DNA from: Poriferisodalis sp965208895 | GTDB taxonomy: Bacteria; Actinomycetota; Acidimicrobiia; Acidimicrobiales; Poriferisodalaceae | Assembly (NCBI RefSeq): GCF_965208895.1 | Contig: NZ_OZ242363.1 | Location: forward strand, 3,410,001-3,474,000 | Direction of reading: 5' to 3' | DNA length: 64,000 bases | In this document: positions 31,210-40,775 of the stretch, in pieces | Position numbering within the stretch: the first letter of the stretch is position 1 | Layout of the letters: every line of letters begins with the position of its first letter | The notes under the pieces: generated by a model | What the model was told of the DNA's origin: nothing | Seen by the model: the letters and a program-made list of their open reading frames with translations, nothing else | Databases searched by the model: none | Translations under genes and position numbers: made by a program

Positions 31210-31215
31210 TAGCGT
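31210..31215 (+). promoter_or_regulatory. Leaderless-type -10 box for the shikimate-kinase-like gene
   Basis: TAGCGT, GAACCC, then GTG at 31222. Confidence 0.55.
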
Positions 31216-31221
31216 GAACCC

Positions 31222-31743
31222 GTGACGCGAGCCTCTGTCCGCAATGTCGTGCTCACGGGCTTCATGGGCTCGGGCAAGACGACCGTGGGGAAGCTCGTCG
31301 CGCACGAGCTTGGCTGGACATTCGTGGACACCGACGACGTGATCGTGGCCCGTCACGGGCCGATCGAGGCGATCTTTGCGGAACACGGCGAGGACGCGTT
31401 CCGGGCCCTTGAGCGGGAAGTGGCAGTCGAAGCAGCCGCAGGCCAGCACCAGGTGATCGCTACCGGCGGCGGGATGCTGCTCGATCCGGTGAATGCCGAT
31501 GTGCTGACCGCCACGGGCCGGGTGTTCTGCCTCGTCGCAGATGCTGACGAGATCATCCGCAGATTGCGGGCTGACGTCGACGGCCCGGTCCGGCCGCTGC
31601 TCGCAGGCGAGGATCCGGCTGCCGCTGTGGCACGCCTCTTGGACGACAGGGCAGCCGGTTACGCGCAGTTCGAGCAAGTCCGCACCGCAGGCCGCTTACC
31701 GGGGGACATCGCAGCGGACATCATCAGCCGGCTTGACGTCTGA
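31222..31743 (+). CDS. Shikimate kinase-like protein
   Basis: The 173-residue protein has a P-loop (LTGFMGSGKTTVGK), the DTDD motif (about residue 34) that binds Mg and shikimate, and IATGGGM (about 80) of the substrate site; ARLLDDRAAGYAQF matches the end of the kinase fold. Shikimate kinase phosphorylates shikimate in aromatic amino acid synthesis. No other aro genes are near, and close relatives such as gluconate kinase share this fold, so the substrate is not certain. The gene starts at GTG, probably leaderless. Confidence 0.75.
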   Translation: MTRASVRNVVLTGFMGSGKTTVGKLVAHELGWTFVDTDDVIVARHGPIEAIFAEHGEDAFRALEREVAVEAAAGQHQVIATGGGMLLDPVNADVLTATGRVFCLVADADEIIRRLRADVDGPVRPLLAGEDPAAAVARLLDDRAAGYAQFEQVRTAGRLPGDIAADIISRLDV

Positions 31744-31771
31744 TCGGCGTCGACACGACGCCGGTATCTGC

Positions 31772-32995
31772 TCAGTCGCCGGCGACGACCCCGCGTTCGG
31801 TCAGGTCGGCGATCTCGTCTGCGTCGAGACCGAGCAGGTCCGACAACACTGCGGCCGTGTGTTCGCCGGCACGAGGTGCGGGACCTCGCACGCCCACATC
31901 GGGGGAGTTGTGCATGCGGAACGGCGCCGCGATGGTCTCGAATTCCCCGGCTTCGGGATGATCAATGGTCTCGAACGCGCCGGTTGCACGCACCTGCGGG
32001 TCTTGCACTGCCGACGCGGTGTCGTTGATCGGCGCCCAGATGCACCGGTGCTCATCCAGCCGGGGCATCCAGTAATCAGACGGCTTCGACTTCAACGTGT
32101 CCTCAATGTCGGCCACGAGGGCGCCCATCGCCCGGAATCGCTGTCGGCCGGTCTCGTAGTCGGGATTCTCCAGCAAGTCCTGGCGTTCGATGGCCTTGCA
32201 GAATCGCTCCCACGCGTTGCCCGTATCGGGCATGGTGAAATGGATCCACCGGCCGTCAGCGCATTCGAACGCCTCGAGCATCGGGGAGAGCCCCCGGTCG
32301 CGGGGGCGTTCGGTGTTGGGGCGTCCGTCGACCAGCGAGGTCGACAGGTCGATGGCAATCGTCCATGCTGCCGTGCGCAACAGTGACGACTCCACGACTT
32401 GGCCTTCGCCCGTGACGTCTCGTGCCCGCAGCCCCGCCATGATCGCGCCGAAGAAGGCCAGGCTCGTGGTGTGATCGCCTTGGCCTGGTCGGGCATGAGG
32501 AGGCAGCCCGCCGGGCGGGGTGGATGCCCCGTACAGCCCAGAGCGGGAGAAGAACGCGGTGACGTCGTAACCGGGCCGGTCGATCTCGTCGCCCACTTCG
32601 CCGTAGCCCGACAGCACGCCGATCACCAGGTCAGGCTTCAGCGCCAGCAGCTCGTCGGTGCTCAGACCGAAGCGTTCACGACGCTCGGGGAGCAGATTCA
32701 TCACCACGACATCGGAAGCTGCGACCAGCCGCTGGGCGATGGCCGAGCCGTCGGGGTCCTCCAGGTTGAGCTGGATCGACTGCTTGCCCCGGTTGATGAA
32801 CTGGAATGCCACGTCGGGGTTGTGCGCATCTTCTGGCAGCTTCGCCTGCTTCATCAGCCCGCGAATCGGATCGCCTCCGATGGCCTCGACCTTGATGACT
32901 TCGGCCCCGAGGTCGGCCATGATCGCAGCAGCAGACGGCGCCGCGGCGAAATTGGCGAACTCAACGACGCGGATGCCCTCCAGCGGTGATGTCAT
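31772..32995 (-). CDS. Class III (CaiB/BaiF family) CoA-transferase
   Basis: The 407-residue protein starts LEGIRVVEFANFAAAPSAAA, the family N-terminus, and has FINRGKQSIQLNLEDPDG and the catalytic Asp region PGQGDHTTSL (about residue 172). These enzymes move CoA between carboxylic acids, for example carnitine, oxalate or bile-acid derivatives, via an aspartyl thioester. I set the start at the ATG at 32995, preceded by GGACGG; the longer frame overlaps the neighbouring gene. The substrate is unknown; carnitine/betaine metabolism would fit the neighbourhood but is inference. Confidence 0.88.
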   Translation of the reverse strand: MTSPLEGIRVVEFANFAAAPSAAAIMADLGAEVIKVEAIGGDPIRGLMKQAKLPEDAHNPDVAFQFINRGKQSIQLNLEDPDGSAIAQRLVAASDVVVMNLLPERRERFGLSTDELLALKPDLVIGVLSGYGEVGDEIDRPGYDVTAFFSRSGLYGASTPPGGLPPHARPGQGDHTTSLAFFGAIMAGLRARDVTGEGQVVESSLLRTAAWTIAIDLSTSLVDGRPNTERPRDRGLSPMLEAFECADGRWIHFTMPDTGNAWERFCKAIERQDLLENPDYETGRQRFRAMGALVADIEDTLKSKPSDYWMPRLDEHRCIWAPINDTASAVQDPQVRATGAFETIDHPEAGEFETIAAPFRMHNSPDVGVRGPAPRAGEHTAAVLSDLLGLDADEIADLTERGVVAGD

Positions 32996-33108
32996 CGTCT
33001 TCGCTCCGTCCTTGCTCCGCGATGTGCAGCGCGACGCGGCAAGGCTAGATCGCTCGGTCGATGCGTGTCTTGACGGCCGCCCCGCCCCGCCGGTGACGAT
33101 GAACTGCG

Positions 33109-34191
33109 CTAGCGCTCCCGGATTTCGACGACGTCGAATTCGCTGGCGGGCTTCGCCGGAAGTCCGCCGAGAGCACGGCAGCTGATCGTCGGCACGGTTC
33201 GTCCTTCCGCCACCGCCACCGTCCATGCCCGGCCCGCCTCGGTCGCCACAACCTCGACGTCCCAGCCCGCTTCGGACGGCCGAACGCTCACCTTGCGTGC
33301 GAGGCTTTCGAGCGGCCAGCCGACCTGTGCGAACACCGCGCGTTCGGCGACCTGTGCCGGCCCGGTCGGCGCCCCCCACCATCCCCGGCAGCGCGGCGCC
33401 ATTGCCGCCGCATTGGCCGTCTGATCCAAGATCGTGGCGATTTCGCCGGCTTCGATGCCGGCCCACATCCGGCCGTCGGGCAGCGTCATGGCAGTCGGAG
33501 CGAAGCGGTGGCCTCCGGTGTGGCTGACGCGATACACGGTGACTCGACCGCTCGCTGTCGGCGCACCGGCATATGGCTCGTTGACGTCTGCAGCCCGGTA
33601 CGCGCGCATCACCGCCTCGAAGTCGGCCGCGAGGCGTGTGCCCTCGCTGCCACAGCACACGTCGTGGCTGCCTTGGGTGCAGATGAGCACGGCACACTCG
33701 TTCTCTGCGAATCCGACCGAAGCAAACCCTGACCCCGCCGGTACCGGATCTGCGGGCGACTGATGCTCGAGGTGGGCGAACAGCCGGTGCAATCCTTCCG
33801 CTCTGTCAGCCTCGAAGTACGCCGATTGCGTGTCGGCGCCGACGCGCCAGTGCAGCACCACCGGGATCCTGCCGGTTCGACCACGCTCATCTGGTGGCAC
33901 CACGGCGAGCACCCGTGCGAATCCCACCTTCAGCTCCATCATCGGCCTGAAGCCCTCGAGCAGACCGCTAGCAAAGACGGGCTTCGACCACGGCAGCGGC
34001 ACTTCCACCAGCGCTACGGCGTCAGCGGCGATGGCGGTGCCACCGGGGTCAGTGCCGAGCACAGACGCGTAGGCCGAGCAGCGGGGCGCCTCGTGGGCGG
34101 CTGGCATCAGCGTGAGCACCTCGGGCGCAAGCGCCGGAGTTCCTGCCGGCGGGGCCTGTGGGGGCATATTGCCGTGGCGCACCGATGCCAT
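33109..34191 (-). CDS. Sucrase/ferredoxin-like protein
   Basis: The protein of about 360 residues has the signature of the sucrase/ferredoxin-like family: VLICTQGSHDVCCGSEG (thioredoxin-like [2Fe-2S]-type cysteines) followed by HTGGHRFAPTAM. The family is widespread in actinobacteria, and its biochemical role is poorly known despite the name. The start is uncertain; the ATG at 34191 (MASVRHGN) or 34167 (MPPQAPP) is likely. It diverges from the glutamate-synthase-like gene. Confidence 0.75.
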   Translation of the reverse strand: MASVRHGNMPPQAPPAGTPALAPEVLTLMPAAHEAPRCSAYASVLGTDPGGTAIAADAVALVEVPLPWSKPVFASGLLEGFRPMMELKVGFARVLAVVPPDERGRTGRIPVVLHWRVGADTQSAYFEADRAEGLHRLFAHLEHQSPADPVPAGSGFASVGFAENECAVLICTQGSHDVCCGSEGTRLAADFEAVMRAYRAADVNEPYAGAPTASGRVTVYRVSHTGGHRFAPTAMTLPDGRMWAGIEAGEIATILDQTANAAAMAPRCRGWWGAPTGPAQVAERAVFAQVGWPLESLARKVSVRPSEAGWDVEVVATEAGRAWTVAVAEGRTVPTISCRALGGLPAKPASEFDVVEIRER

Positions 34192-34436
34192 CGGGCCAGC
34201 ATAGGTAGCCCCTCCCGACTGGGCCCGATGGTGCTGTCTGACGCGTGCCGACGCCGAGGCCGTCGGTCGCCCCTGCCGGCTGGGCCCGATGGGTCCCGTG
34301 AGCGGTCTTGGGGATGCACTGACGCGGTGTCGCGCACGGTGCTGCAGACCAGCGACGCGACACCTCATCCGCAGGCGCACGGAGTCGTTCATGACCGGTC
34401 ACTTGTCCGCGGCTGCGGCATTGCACCGGCCCGCGG

Positions 34437-34442
34437 TAGGTT
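34437..34442 (+). promoter_or_regulatory. Leaderless-type -10 box for the glutamate-synthase-like gene
   Basis: TAGGTT, seven bases, then GTG at 34450. Confidence 0.55.
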
Positions 34443-34449
34443 CGCGAAC

Positions 34450-35970
34450 GTGCCGTGGTGGCTGTGGGGGTTGATCATCGTCGGGGCATTTCTGGTGTTC
34501 GTGTTCATCCACGACAGCATCCAGAAGCGCCACTCGATCCTGCGCACCTATCCCGTGATCGGCCATCTGCGATTCCTTCTGGAGAAAATCGGTCCTGAGC
34601 TGCGCCAGTACATCGTCGCCCACAACGAAGAGGAGCGGCCCTTCCACCGCGATCAGCGCCGCTGGGTGTATTCGACCGCCAAGCAGCAGAACACGTACTT
34701 CGGCTTCGGCACCGACGACGAGATCGACAAGCCAGGCCACATCACGTTCCGCCACAGCCCATTCCCACTCGGGCGGGCCGTGCCGCCCGATGCCCCGCTG
34801 CCGTGCGGCAAGGTCATGGGTGCGTGGCGGGATCGCCCCCGTGCGTACCGTCCGGCGTCGATCGTGAACGTCTCCGCCATGAGCTTCGGATCGCTGTCGG
34901 GCACCGCCATCGAGGCGCTCAATCGCGGGGCGAAGCTGGCCGGCTGCACTCACAACACCGGCGAAGGCGGCATTTCGAAGTACCACCGACATGGCGGCGA
35001 CCTGATCTATCAGGTGGGCACCGGCTATTTCGGATGCCGCAACCCCGACGGCACCTTCTCGATGGACCGCCTGGCGGAAACGGTCGAGGGGGCACCCGTG
35101 AAGGCCATCGAGATCAAGCTGTCCCAGGGAGCGAAGCCGGGCGTCGGCGGGCTGCTGCCCGCGGCAAAGGTGAGCCCCGAGATCGCCGAGGCGCGAGGCG
35201 TCCCCGTCGGCAAGGACGTGGCGAGCCCGAGCCGCCATTCGGCCTTCGACTCGGTTCCCGGGCTCGTGAGCTTCGTGGAAGAGGTGGCCGCCGTTACCGG
35301 CCTGCCGGTGGGCATCAAATCGGCCGTGGGCCAAGAATCATTCTGGACCGAGCTCGCGCAGCACATGGCTGAGACCCGCCGAGGGCCAGACTTCGTCACC
35401 GTCGACGGCGCAGAAGGCGGCACCGGCGCGGGACCGCTGGTGTTCACCGACCACGTGGCACTGCCGTTCTGGCGGGCCTTCGGCGTCGTGCACAGCGCGT
35501 TCGGCGAGGCGGGCCTCACCGACGACATCGTGATGATCGGCTCGGCCAAGCTCGGGTTTCCTGCGCCGGCGGCGCTTGCGTTCAACATCGGCGTCGACAT
35601 GATCGGCGTGGCCCGTGAGCCGATGATGGCGATCGGCTGCATTCAAGCCCAGCGCTGTCACACCGATCACTGCCCCACCGGCGTGGCGACTCAGAACAAG
35701 TGGCTCGTACGGGGTCTCGATCCGACCCTCAAGAGCGTGCGCCTCGCCAACTACGTCATCGGGCTGCGCAAGGAGCTCTTCCGCCTTGCCGATGCGTGCG
35801 GCGTCGAGCATCCGGGTCTGATGGGTGCAGACAATGTCAACGTCGTGAGCGCCTTCGGCGATCTGGTCCCTGCGCACCACGCGTTCGGCGTCCGCCAGGA
35901 GCGCACCCACAGTCCCGCACGCATCGCTGGGCTCCGGCGGGCAGTGGCCGCGGACGACACGATCGCCTGA
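34450..35970 (+). CDS. FMN-binding glutamate synthase-family protein with N-terminal membrane helix
   Basis: The 506-residue protein begins with a transmembrane helix (WWLWGLIIVGAFLVFVFIHD) and continues as the FMN-binding GltB central domain (VSAMSFGSLSGTAIEALNRG, CTHNTGEGGISKYH, VTVDGAEGGTGAGPLVF). A cysteine cluster for a 3Fe-4S centre is visible in CIQAQRCHTDHCPTGVATQ. Stand-alone proteins of this type are membrane-anchored oxidoreductases of uncertain substrate; they lack the amidotransferase domain. The start follows from the -10 box, and the long frame upstream is a shadow of the opposite gene. Confidence 0.87.
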   Translation: MPWWLWGLIIVGAFLVFVFIHDSIQKRHSILRTYPVIGHLRFLLEKIGPELRQYIVAHNEEERPFHRDQRRWVYSTAKQQNTYFGFGTDDEIDKPGHITFRHSPFPLGRAVPPDAPLPCGKVMGAWRDRPRAYRPASIVNVSAMSFGSLSGTAIEALNRGAKLAGCTHNTGEGGISKYHRHGGDLIYQVGTGYFGCRNPDGTFSMDRLAETVEGAPVKAIEIKLSQGAKPGVGGLLPAAKVSPEIAEARGVPVGKDVASPSRHSAFDSVPGLVSFVEEVAAVTGLPVGIKSAVGQESFWTELAQHMAETRRGPDFVTVDGAEGGTGAGPLVFTDHVALPFWRAFGVVHSAFGEAGLTDDIVMIGSAKLGFPAPAALAFNIGVDMIGVAREPMMAIGCIQAQRCHTDHCPTGVATQNKWLVRGLDPTLKSVRLANYVIGLRKELFRLADACGVEHPGLMGADNVNVVSAFGDLVPAHHAFGVRQERTHSPARIAGLRRAVAADDTIA

Positions 35971-35973
35971 TAG

Positions 35974-36525
35974 GGCCGCTCGGCGCCCCGGTTCTACTTC
36001 GATCACCTGCTCATCAAGGAGCCGCACACTGACAATCCCACACCGTGGCATCAGGACATTCCCTACTGGCCCTTCCTGGGCAAGCAGATCTGCTCGGCGT
36101 GGGTGGCGATGACTCCGGTGACGGTGGCGGAGAGCTCGCTTGAGTTCGTGCGCGGTTCGCACAGCTGGGACGCCTACTACGCGCCCGAATCCTTCGACGG
36201 AAACGAGGGCTTCATGGCCGATTTCGACGGCGAGAAGATGCCCGATGTCGAAGCCGACCGCGACGCCTACGACATTGTGGGGTTCGACGTCGAGCCCGGC
36301 GATGGGCTGTTCTTTTCCTCGTGGATCATTCACGGCTCGCCGGGCAATGCCGGCGACCACCGGCGGGTGGCGCTGTCCACCCGATGGCTGGGCGACGACG
36401 CTGTCTGGTATCCACATGCGGGCTGTGATCCGATCGTCTCCGACGGCGACACGGTCGCTGTTGCCGGTGAGTATCCCGCCGACGACGAACGGTTCCCCCT
36501 CATCGCCACGTCGCGATCGGGATGA
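35974..36525 (+). pseudogene. 5'-truncated phytanoyl-CoA dioxygenase (PhyH) family gene
   Basis: The frame begins right after a TAG and has no start codon before conserved sequence: FYFDHLLIKEPHTDNPTPWH, then QDIPYWPFLGKQICSAWVAM. The iron-binding HxD (WHQD) and distal His (IIHGSPGN) of the Fe(II)/2-oxoglutarate dioxygenase fold are present, but the N-terminal ~100 residues are missing and the sequence abuts the glutamate-synthase stop. An ATG at 36103 would omit HxD. I read it as a deletion remnant. Confidence 0.72.
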
Positions 36526-36592
36526 AGCTCGGCCGCCGGGCTGTGGCGCGGCACCGCCCCGCGCGGTCGAGCACCCCGGGAGCGATGCGGTG

Positions 36593-39500
36593 TCAGCCGG
36601 TGATGGTGGATGTGGCTGTGGCTGAGTAGTTTGCGGCGCCGATGGTGTACACGACGTGGAACGTGATCGATGTGTTGACGCCGGTGGTGGGAACGTTGAC
36701 GGTCGCGTCGGTGTCGCCGCTGGCGATGTCGACGGTACGGACGCTGTCGAAGTCGGCACCGTAGGCGACGAAGTAGTAGACGGTCACCGCGCCGCTGGAG
36801 CGGCAGCTGAGGCTGATCACGAACTCCAGATCGTCGCCTCGCTGCGCTGCGGCGTCGGCGACGGACACCCTCGGCTTGCCGGTGCAGGCCGCGACGGCGG
36901 GTTCGGGGGGCGGGTCGTCGTCGTCGGTGATGTGCGCGGTCTGCGTCGGCTGCTGGCCGATCACATAGCCGCTGCCTGCAGCGAGCGTCGCGGTGATCGT
37001 CCCGTCGGGCTCGTCGGTGCTGTCGTCGGCGGTCGCGACGGTGAGGTTCGCTACGGCGGCGCCTTGGGGGATCGTCACGGTCTGGGTGCCTGTCGTGGCG
37101 CGCCAGTCGCCGATTGCGCTGACCGTCACGTCGACGTCGAGGTCGGCCGCGACCGGCGCGGACGCGGTGATCGTGAACGTCGCAGCGGTTCCTTCGGTGC
37201 CGCCCGCCGCTGCGGTGATGCTCACTTGCGGCGGCGGGTCGTCGCTGTCGACGATCACCACCGTGGTCGAGCCGTCAGCGCGCTCGACGCCGTCGGGGCC
37301 CCACGAGATCCCCAACGTCACCCCTTCGGTGCTGCCGTTCAGCGTCGGCGCCCGGCTGCCGGTCCCATAGGACACAGTGATCGCCTGATCGACCCAGTCG
37401 CTGTCGGCCACAGCGGTCAACACCAACTCGACACGCTGATCACCCGGGGCCAGCACAACACCGTCGTCGCCGGGCCCGAACGTCACCTCGAACTCGTTCG
37501 CGAACACCGCATCGGGATCGTTGCGGTCGCGCATCGTCCAATGCGTGCCCTCATCGCCGCCGGTCACGCTCAACGGCACCGTCAGCGTCTCCCACGACCG
37601 CAACGCACGCGTGGGGGCAATGGCGAACTGTGCCTGATTGTCATAGCCGGCACCGTTCTCGTCGATCGAGGTCGCAAAGAAGATCATGTACACCGTCAAC
37701 GGATCCACATCATCATCGGACACCCGCACCGACGCAGTGCCCTGCGCGGCGGAAACCGTGTAGCCCGCATCCGCGGCGGGCGCGTCCAACGCGACCGACA
37801 CCGACCCGTCAGCCTCGTCTGTGCCGTCATCGACGGTGGGGATGGTGAGCGTCGCCGACGCAGCGTCCGCCGCGAACGTCACCGTCTGGGTGCCCCCAGC
37901 CGCGCCCCACTCGCCCACTGCGGAAACCGTCACGCTCACATCGACAGCGATCGTCGGCGCCGGGTCAGCGGTCAGCGTGAACACCGCGTCGCCGCTCTCA
38001 GTCACATCGCTGCCCGCCACGATGCTCACCTCGGGGACCACTGCCGGCACCGCGTCGCCGTCGGGCACCGGAGCGTCCTGGGTCACCGGGGCGTCCTGCG
38101 GCGTGGAAGTGTCACCCGGTGACGGAGCGTCCTGCGATGTCGGGGCGTCCTGCGCCGCCTCCGCGGCTTCGAGCGCGGTCAGCTCGGCCACCACCTCGTC
38201 CCACACCGGGCTGCTGTGCGTGTCGGCCATGTACTGAGCCTGCACAACAGTCATCGCGCCGCCCGCAACGCCCGCAGCGTCGAGCGCCCCGAACGCGACC
38301 AGCACCCGCTGCCAACGATTCACATGCGCCGAGCCGTGATGAACCTGCGACGCCAGATACTCCACCTTCGCCACCACACCGGCATCGACCGTGGAACCCT
38401 GCGGCGCCGCGTCAACCTCGCTGTCGCCGTCGCTGCTGTCGTCGAGGGACCCGGTCGGTTCGTCGTCGTCGACGACATCCGCGCTCAACGACGACACAGC
38501 GCCCACCGTGTACCCGGCGGCGGGCTGCACGCTCACCGTGACCGACCCGTCCGCCTCGTCGACGCTGTCATCGACCGTGGGCACCGTCACCGTCGCAGAA
38601 CCGCCGGTGCCGATCGTGACCGTCCGCGATCCAGGCGCAGCGCCGAAATCGCCCGACGCGGTCACCTCGATAATCACATCAAGATCAGCCTGAGGCGCCG
38701 GCACAGCCGACAGCATGAACACCGCATCAGAGCCCTCAGTTCCGCCCGACGCCGCAGTCACCGACACCGCCGGCTCGGGCGTTTCCGCGTCGTCGGCGTC
38801 GTCGGCGTCGGGCACGACCTCGATCAGGACCGTCCCCGACCGCTGCCGCACCGGGTCCAGCGGACAGTACGGCTCACCGTCGGCAGTGTCGACCCCCGGC
38901 TTGTCCGCGCAGTACTTCAGCACCGGGTACTGCGACGACGTGCCGAAATCCCACGGATCATCACCGGGGCCGCCGAAATCGCCGTCAGCACCCACATCGA
39001 CGTTCCAGTCCGCGTAGATGCCCGCATAGCCCGTCGGCGCTTGCAGCTGCGCCGTCGTGTATCCCGCGCCCACGTCGGCGGGGCTGTGGGTGGCGCCGGA
39101 GGTGTCAGTGTCCCAGTAGCTCGCGGCGACAGCCCGAAGGGGGGTACCGGCGCATCCGCCGGTCAGTCCTTCATATCGCCCGCCCTGCGGCCCCGACACG
39201 CGGCCCACGGAGTAATTCGCGCGCATCCGCGGCCAAGGTTGCCTGCCGCAAAGGGAGGCCAATCCGACCAGGCCGCCGCCGCGCGACCGCACGAGCCCGT
39301 TGGACTTCCGCAGGGCGCCGTTCAGCGTCACCGACCCGGTGGCATAGGTCGCCCTGATCCGCCCGTCGACCCAATAGCCCGCCAAGCCCCCCGCAGCACC
39401 ATTCCAAGTGGTCACGTCGCCGGTGGCATAGCTCGCAGCAACCCCCGACCAGTTCAGCATCCCGATCAGGCCGCCCACCAGCTTCTCGCCCGACACGTCG

Positions 39501-40426
39501 CCGGTGGCGTAGCTCTCGACCACGAAGCCGTAACGCCAGTTCGAACCGACCAAGCCCCCGACATTGGTCCCGGCGCCGGTCACGTCGACATCGGACCAGG
39601 CGCCGCTGACACGTGCCCGCTCCACCACGCCTGCCAGCGCCCCCACACGCTGGTTGCCTCGCACCCTGCTGTCAGGGTTGGGGGCCGACAGCCCCACATT
39701 GCGCACATGCGCCCCCGGGCCGACGTAGCCAAACAGCCCCACATACCGACGATCAAGGTCGTCGATGAACAGGTTCGCGATCGTGCGGCCGTTGCCCTCA
39801 AAGACCGCGGTGAACATGCGGGCACGCGGATTCGGCCTGTCCCCAAAATAGCTGGTCCCCACATGGTCCTTGAAACGGTCCGAGGCCCAATAGCCGCGGA
39901 CCGCCTCGCCGCCCATCAGCGGGAACCAGCCCTTGCCGGCGTTCCAATATGCGTCGCCCGAGTCAGCTTGGCCGTTCGCGTTGGTGTCGAAGTCCAAGTC
40001 GGCGACGAGCTCATAGCCCGAACACCCGTCAGACGGGCAGCCCATCGCCGCGGCCGCATCAGGGAATGCCGCCGCGAGCTTGGTGGCGCCGTCGGGATCA
40101 TGGCCGGTTATGCCGTTCTTGTCGGGCGGATACACATCAGCGGTGCCGTCGCCGTCGAGATCCCACCGGATCGCGTTCAACTGCGCCAAGCTCGACACCT
40201 CGATCAGCCCGTCATCATCGACGTCGTAATCCACCGCCGGAGGGGGAATCTGCGCCCACGCCGGACCCGCCGACACCGGCACCACCAGCCCAGCCGCCAA
40301 CACCGCAACCACCCCAGCCGCCGCCCAACGCCGCCAAGCCCTCGACCTGCGCGGCACCGCCCGACGACCATCCCCGTCAGAACCCGAATAGCTGCCCCGG
40401 CCCCGATCAATCGCTCCTGCCACCAT
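36593..40426 (-). CDS. Large secreted GLUG-repeat and Calx-beta protein
   Basis: The 1,277-residue protein starts at an ATG with AAGGA 8 bp upstream. It has an Arg-rich signal peptide (AAAGVVAVLAAGLVVPVSA|GPAWA), an EF-hand-like opening (DYDVDDDGLIEVSSLAQLNA), a series of GLUG-type repeats (NVGGLVGS, LVGGLIGM, AGGLAGY, GGGLVGL), several Calx-beta-like domains (EGSDAVFMLSAVPAPQADLD, TESGDAVFTLTADPAPTIAV, EGTAATFTITASAPVAADLD), and a proline/Ala-rich linker with QDAP repeats (TSQDAPSPGDTSTPQDAPVT). It is probably a surface adhesin or matrix protein. The C-terminus has no sorting signal that I recognise. It is transcribed away from the molybdenum hydroxylase operon. Confidence 0.82.
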   Translation of the reverse strand: MVAGAIDRGRGSYSGSDGDGRRAVPRRSRAWRRWAAAGVVAVLAAGLVVPVSAGPAWAQIPPPAVDYDVDDDGLIEVSSLAQLNAIRWDLDGDGTADVYPPDKNGITGHDPDGATKLAAAFPDAAAAMGCPSDGCSGYELVADLDFDTNANGQADSGDAYWNAGKGWFPLMGGEAVRGYWASDRFKDHVGTSYFGDRPNPRARMFTAVFEGNGRTIANLFIDDLDRRYVGLFGYVGPGAHVRNVGLSAPNPDSRVRGNQRVGALAGVVERARVSGAWSDVDVTGAGTNVGGLVGSNWRYGFVVESYATGDVSGEKLVGGLIGMLNWSGVAASYATGDVTTWNGAAGGLAGYWVDGRIRATYATGSVTLNGALRKSNGLVRSRGGGLVGLASLCGRQPWPRMRANYSVGRVSGPQGGRYEGLTGGCAGTPLRAVAASYWDTDTSGATHSPADVGAGYTTAQLQAPTGYAGIYADWNVDVGADGDFGGPGDDPWDFGTSSQYPVLKYCADKPGVDTADGEPYCPLDPVRQRSGTVLIEVVPDADDADDAETPEPAVSVTAASGGTEGSDAVFMLSAVPAPQADLDVIIEVTASGDFGAAPGSRTVTIGTGGSATVTVPTVDDSVDEADGSVTVSVQPAAGYTVGAVSSLSADVVDDDEPTGSLDDSSDGDSEVDAAPQGSTVDAGVVAKVEYLASQVHHGSAHVNRWQRVLVAFGALDAAGVAGGAMTVVQAQYMADTHSSPVWDEVVAELTALEAAEAAQDAPTSQDAPSPGDTSTPQDAPVTQDAPVPDGDAVPAVVPEVSIVAGSDVTESGDAVFTLTADPAPTIAVDVSVTVSAVGEWGAAGGTQTVTFAADAASATLTIPTVDDGTDEADGSVSVALDAPAADAGYTVSAAQGTASVRVSDDDVDPLTVYMIFFATSIDENGAGYDNQAQFAIAPTRALRSWETLTVPLSVTGGDEGTHWTMRDRNDPDAVFANEFEVTFGPGDDGVVLAPGDQRVELVLTAVADSDWVDQAITVSYGTGSRAPTLNGSTEGVTLGISWGPDGVERADGSTTVVIVDSDDPPPQVSITAAAGGTEGTAATFTITASAPVAADLDVDVTVSAIGDWRATTGTQTVTIPQGAAVANLTVATADDSTDEPDGTITATLAAGSGYVIGQQPTQTAHITDDDDPPPEPAVAACTGKPRVSVADAAAQRGDDLEFVISLSCRSSGAVTVYYFVAYGADFDSVRTVDIASGDTDATVNVPTTGVNTSITFHVVYTIGAANYSATATSTITG

Positions 40427-40775
40427 GACCACCGTCCTTTGGCGTTTGCTGTGTGGCATCGGACCGGACCGAACCGCGATCCCGTCCCGATCACCGAACA
40501 CTAAACGAACAAACACCGGTGTCTGCGACACGCAGCATCGGCGATTGCGCGAGCGTTTGCCGAAGCGGAACTGGACGCGCCCGCGCCGCGGCGGCGTAGC
40601 CTGCGCCGTGCACATGTCGCCGTTCCGGCCGAGAGGAAGCGCCAACAGGTGAACGTCTCCGTTGTCTCATCGGTCGTTGCCCGCTCTTGTTCGCTGTCGC
40701 TCACGGGCCGCTCGGGCCACGGCTTCGCCTATCGGCTCAGCCTCTTGGGGCGGTCTCGCGAAGGAATGGCCTTCA
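40427..40775. other. Divergent promoter region with a dispersed repeat
   Basis: No gene is seen between the large secreted protein and the 2Fe-2S subunit. It contains the repeat at 40679-40747. Frames running through it are shadows. Confidence 0.6.
40679..40747. repeat. Dispersed ~65-bp repeat, copy 1
   Basis: CCCGCTCTTGTTCGCTG...CTATCGGCTCAGCCTCT matches 54413-54478 apart from a one-base length difference; its outer ~19 bp also occur reversed at 48429-48448. Confidence 0.85.

Noticed and set aside
33763..34449. N-terminal extension of the glutamate-synthase-like protein
   Set aside because: It is antisense to the sucrase/ferredoxin-like gene; the -10 box and membrane helix place the start at 34450.
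38216..40504. 762-residue plus-strand frame
   Set aside because: Arg/His/Pro-rich antisense shadow of the GLUG/Calx-beta gene, with no domain or signal.
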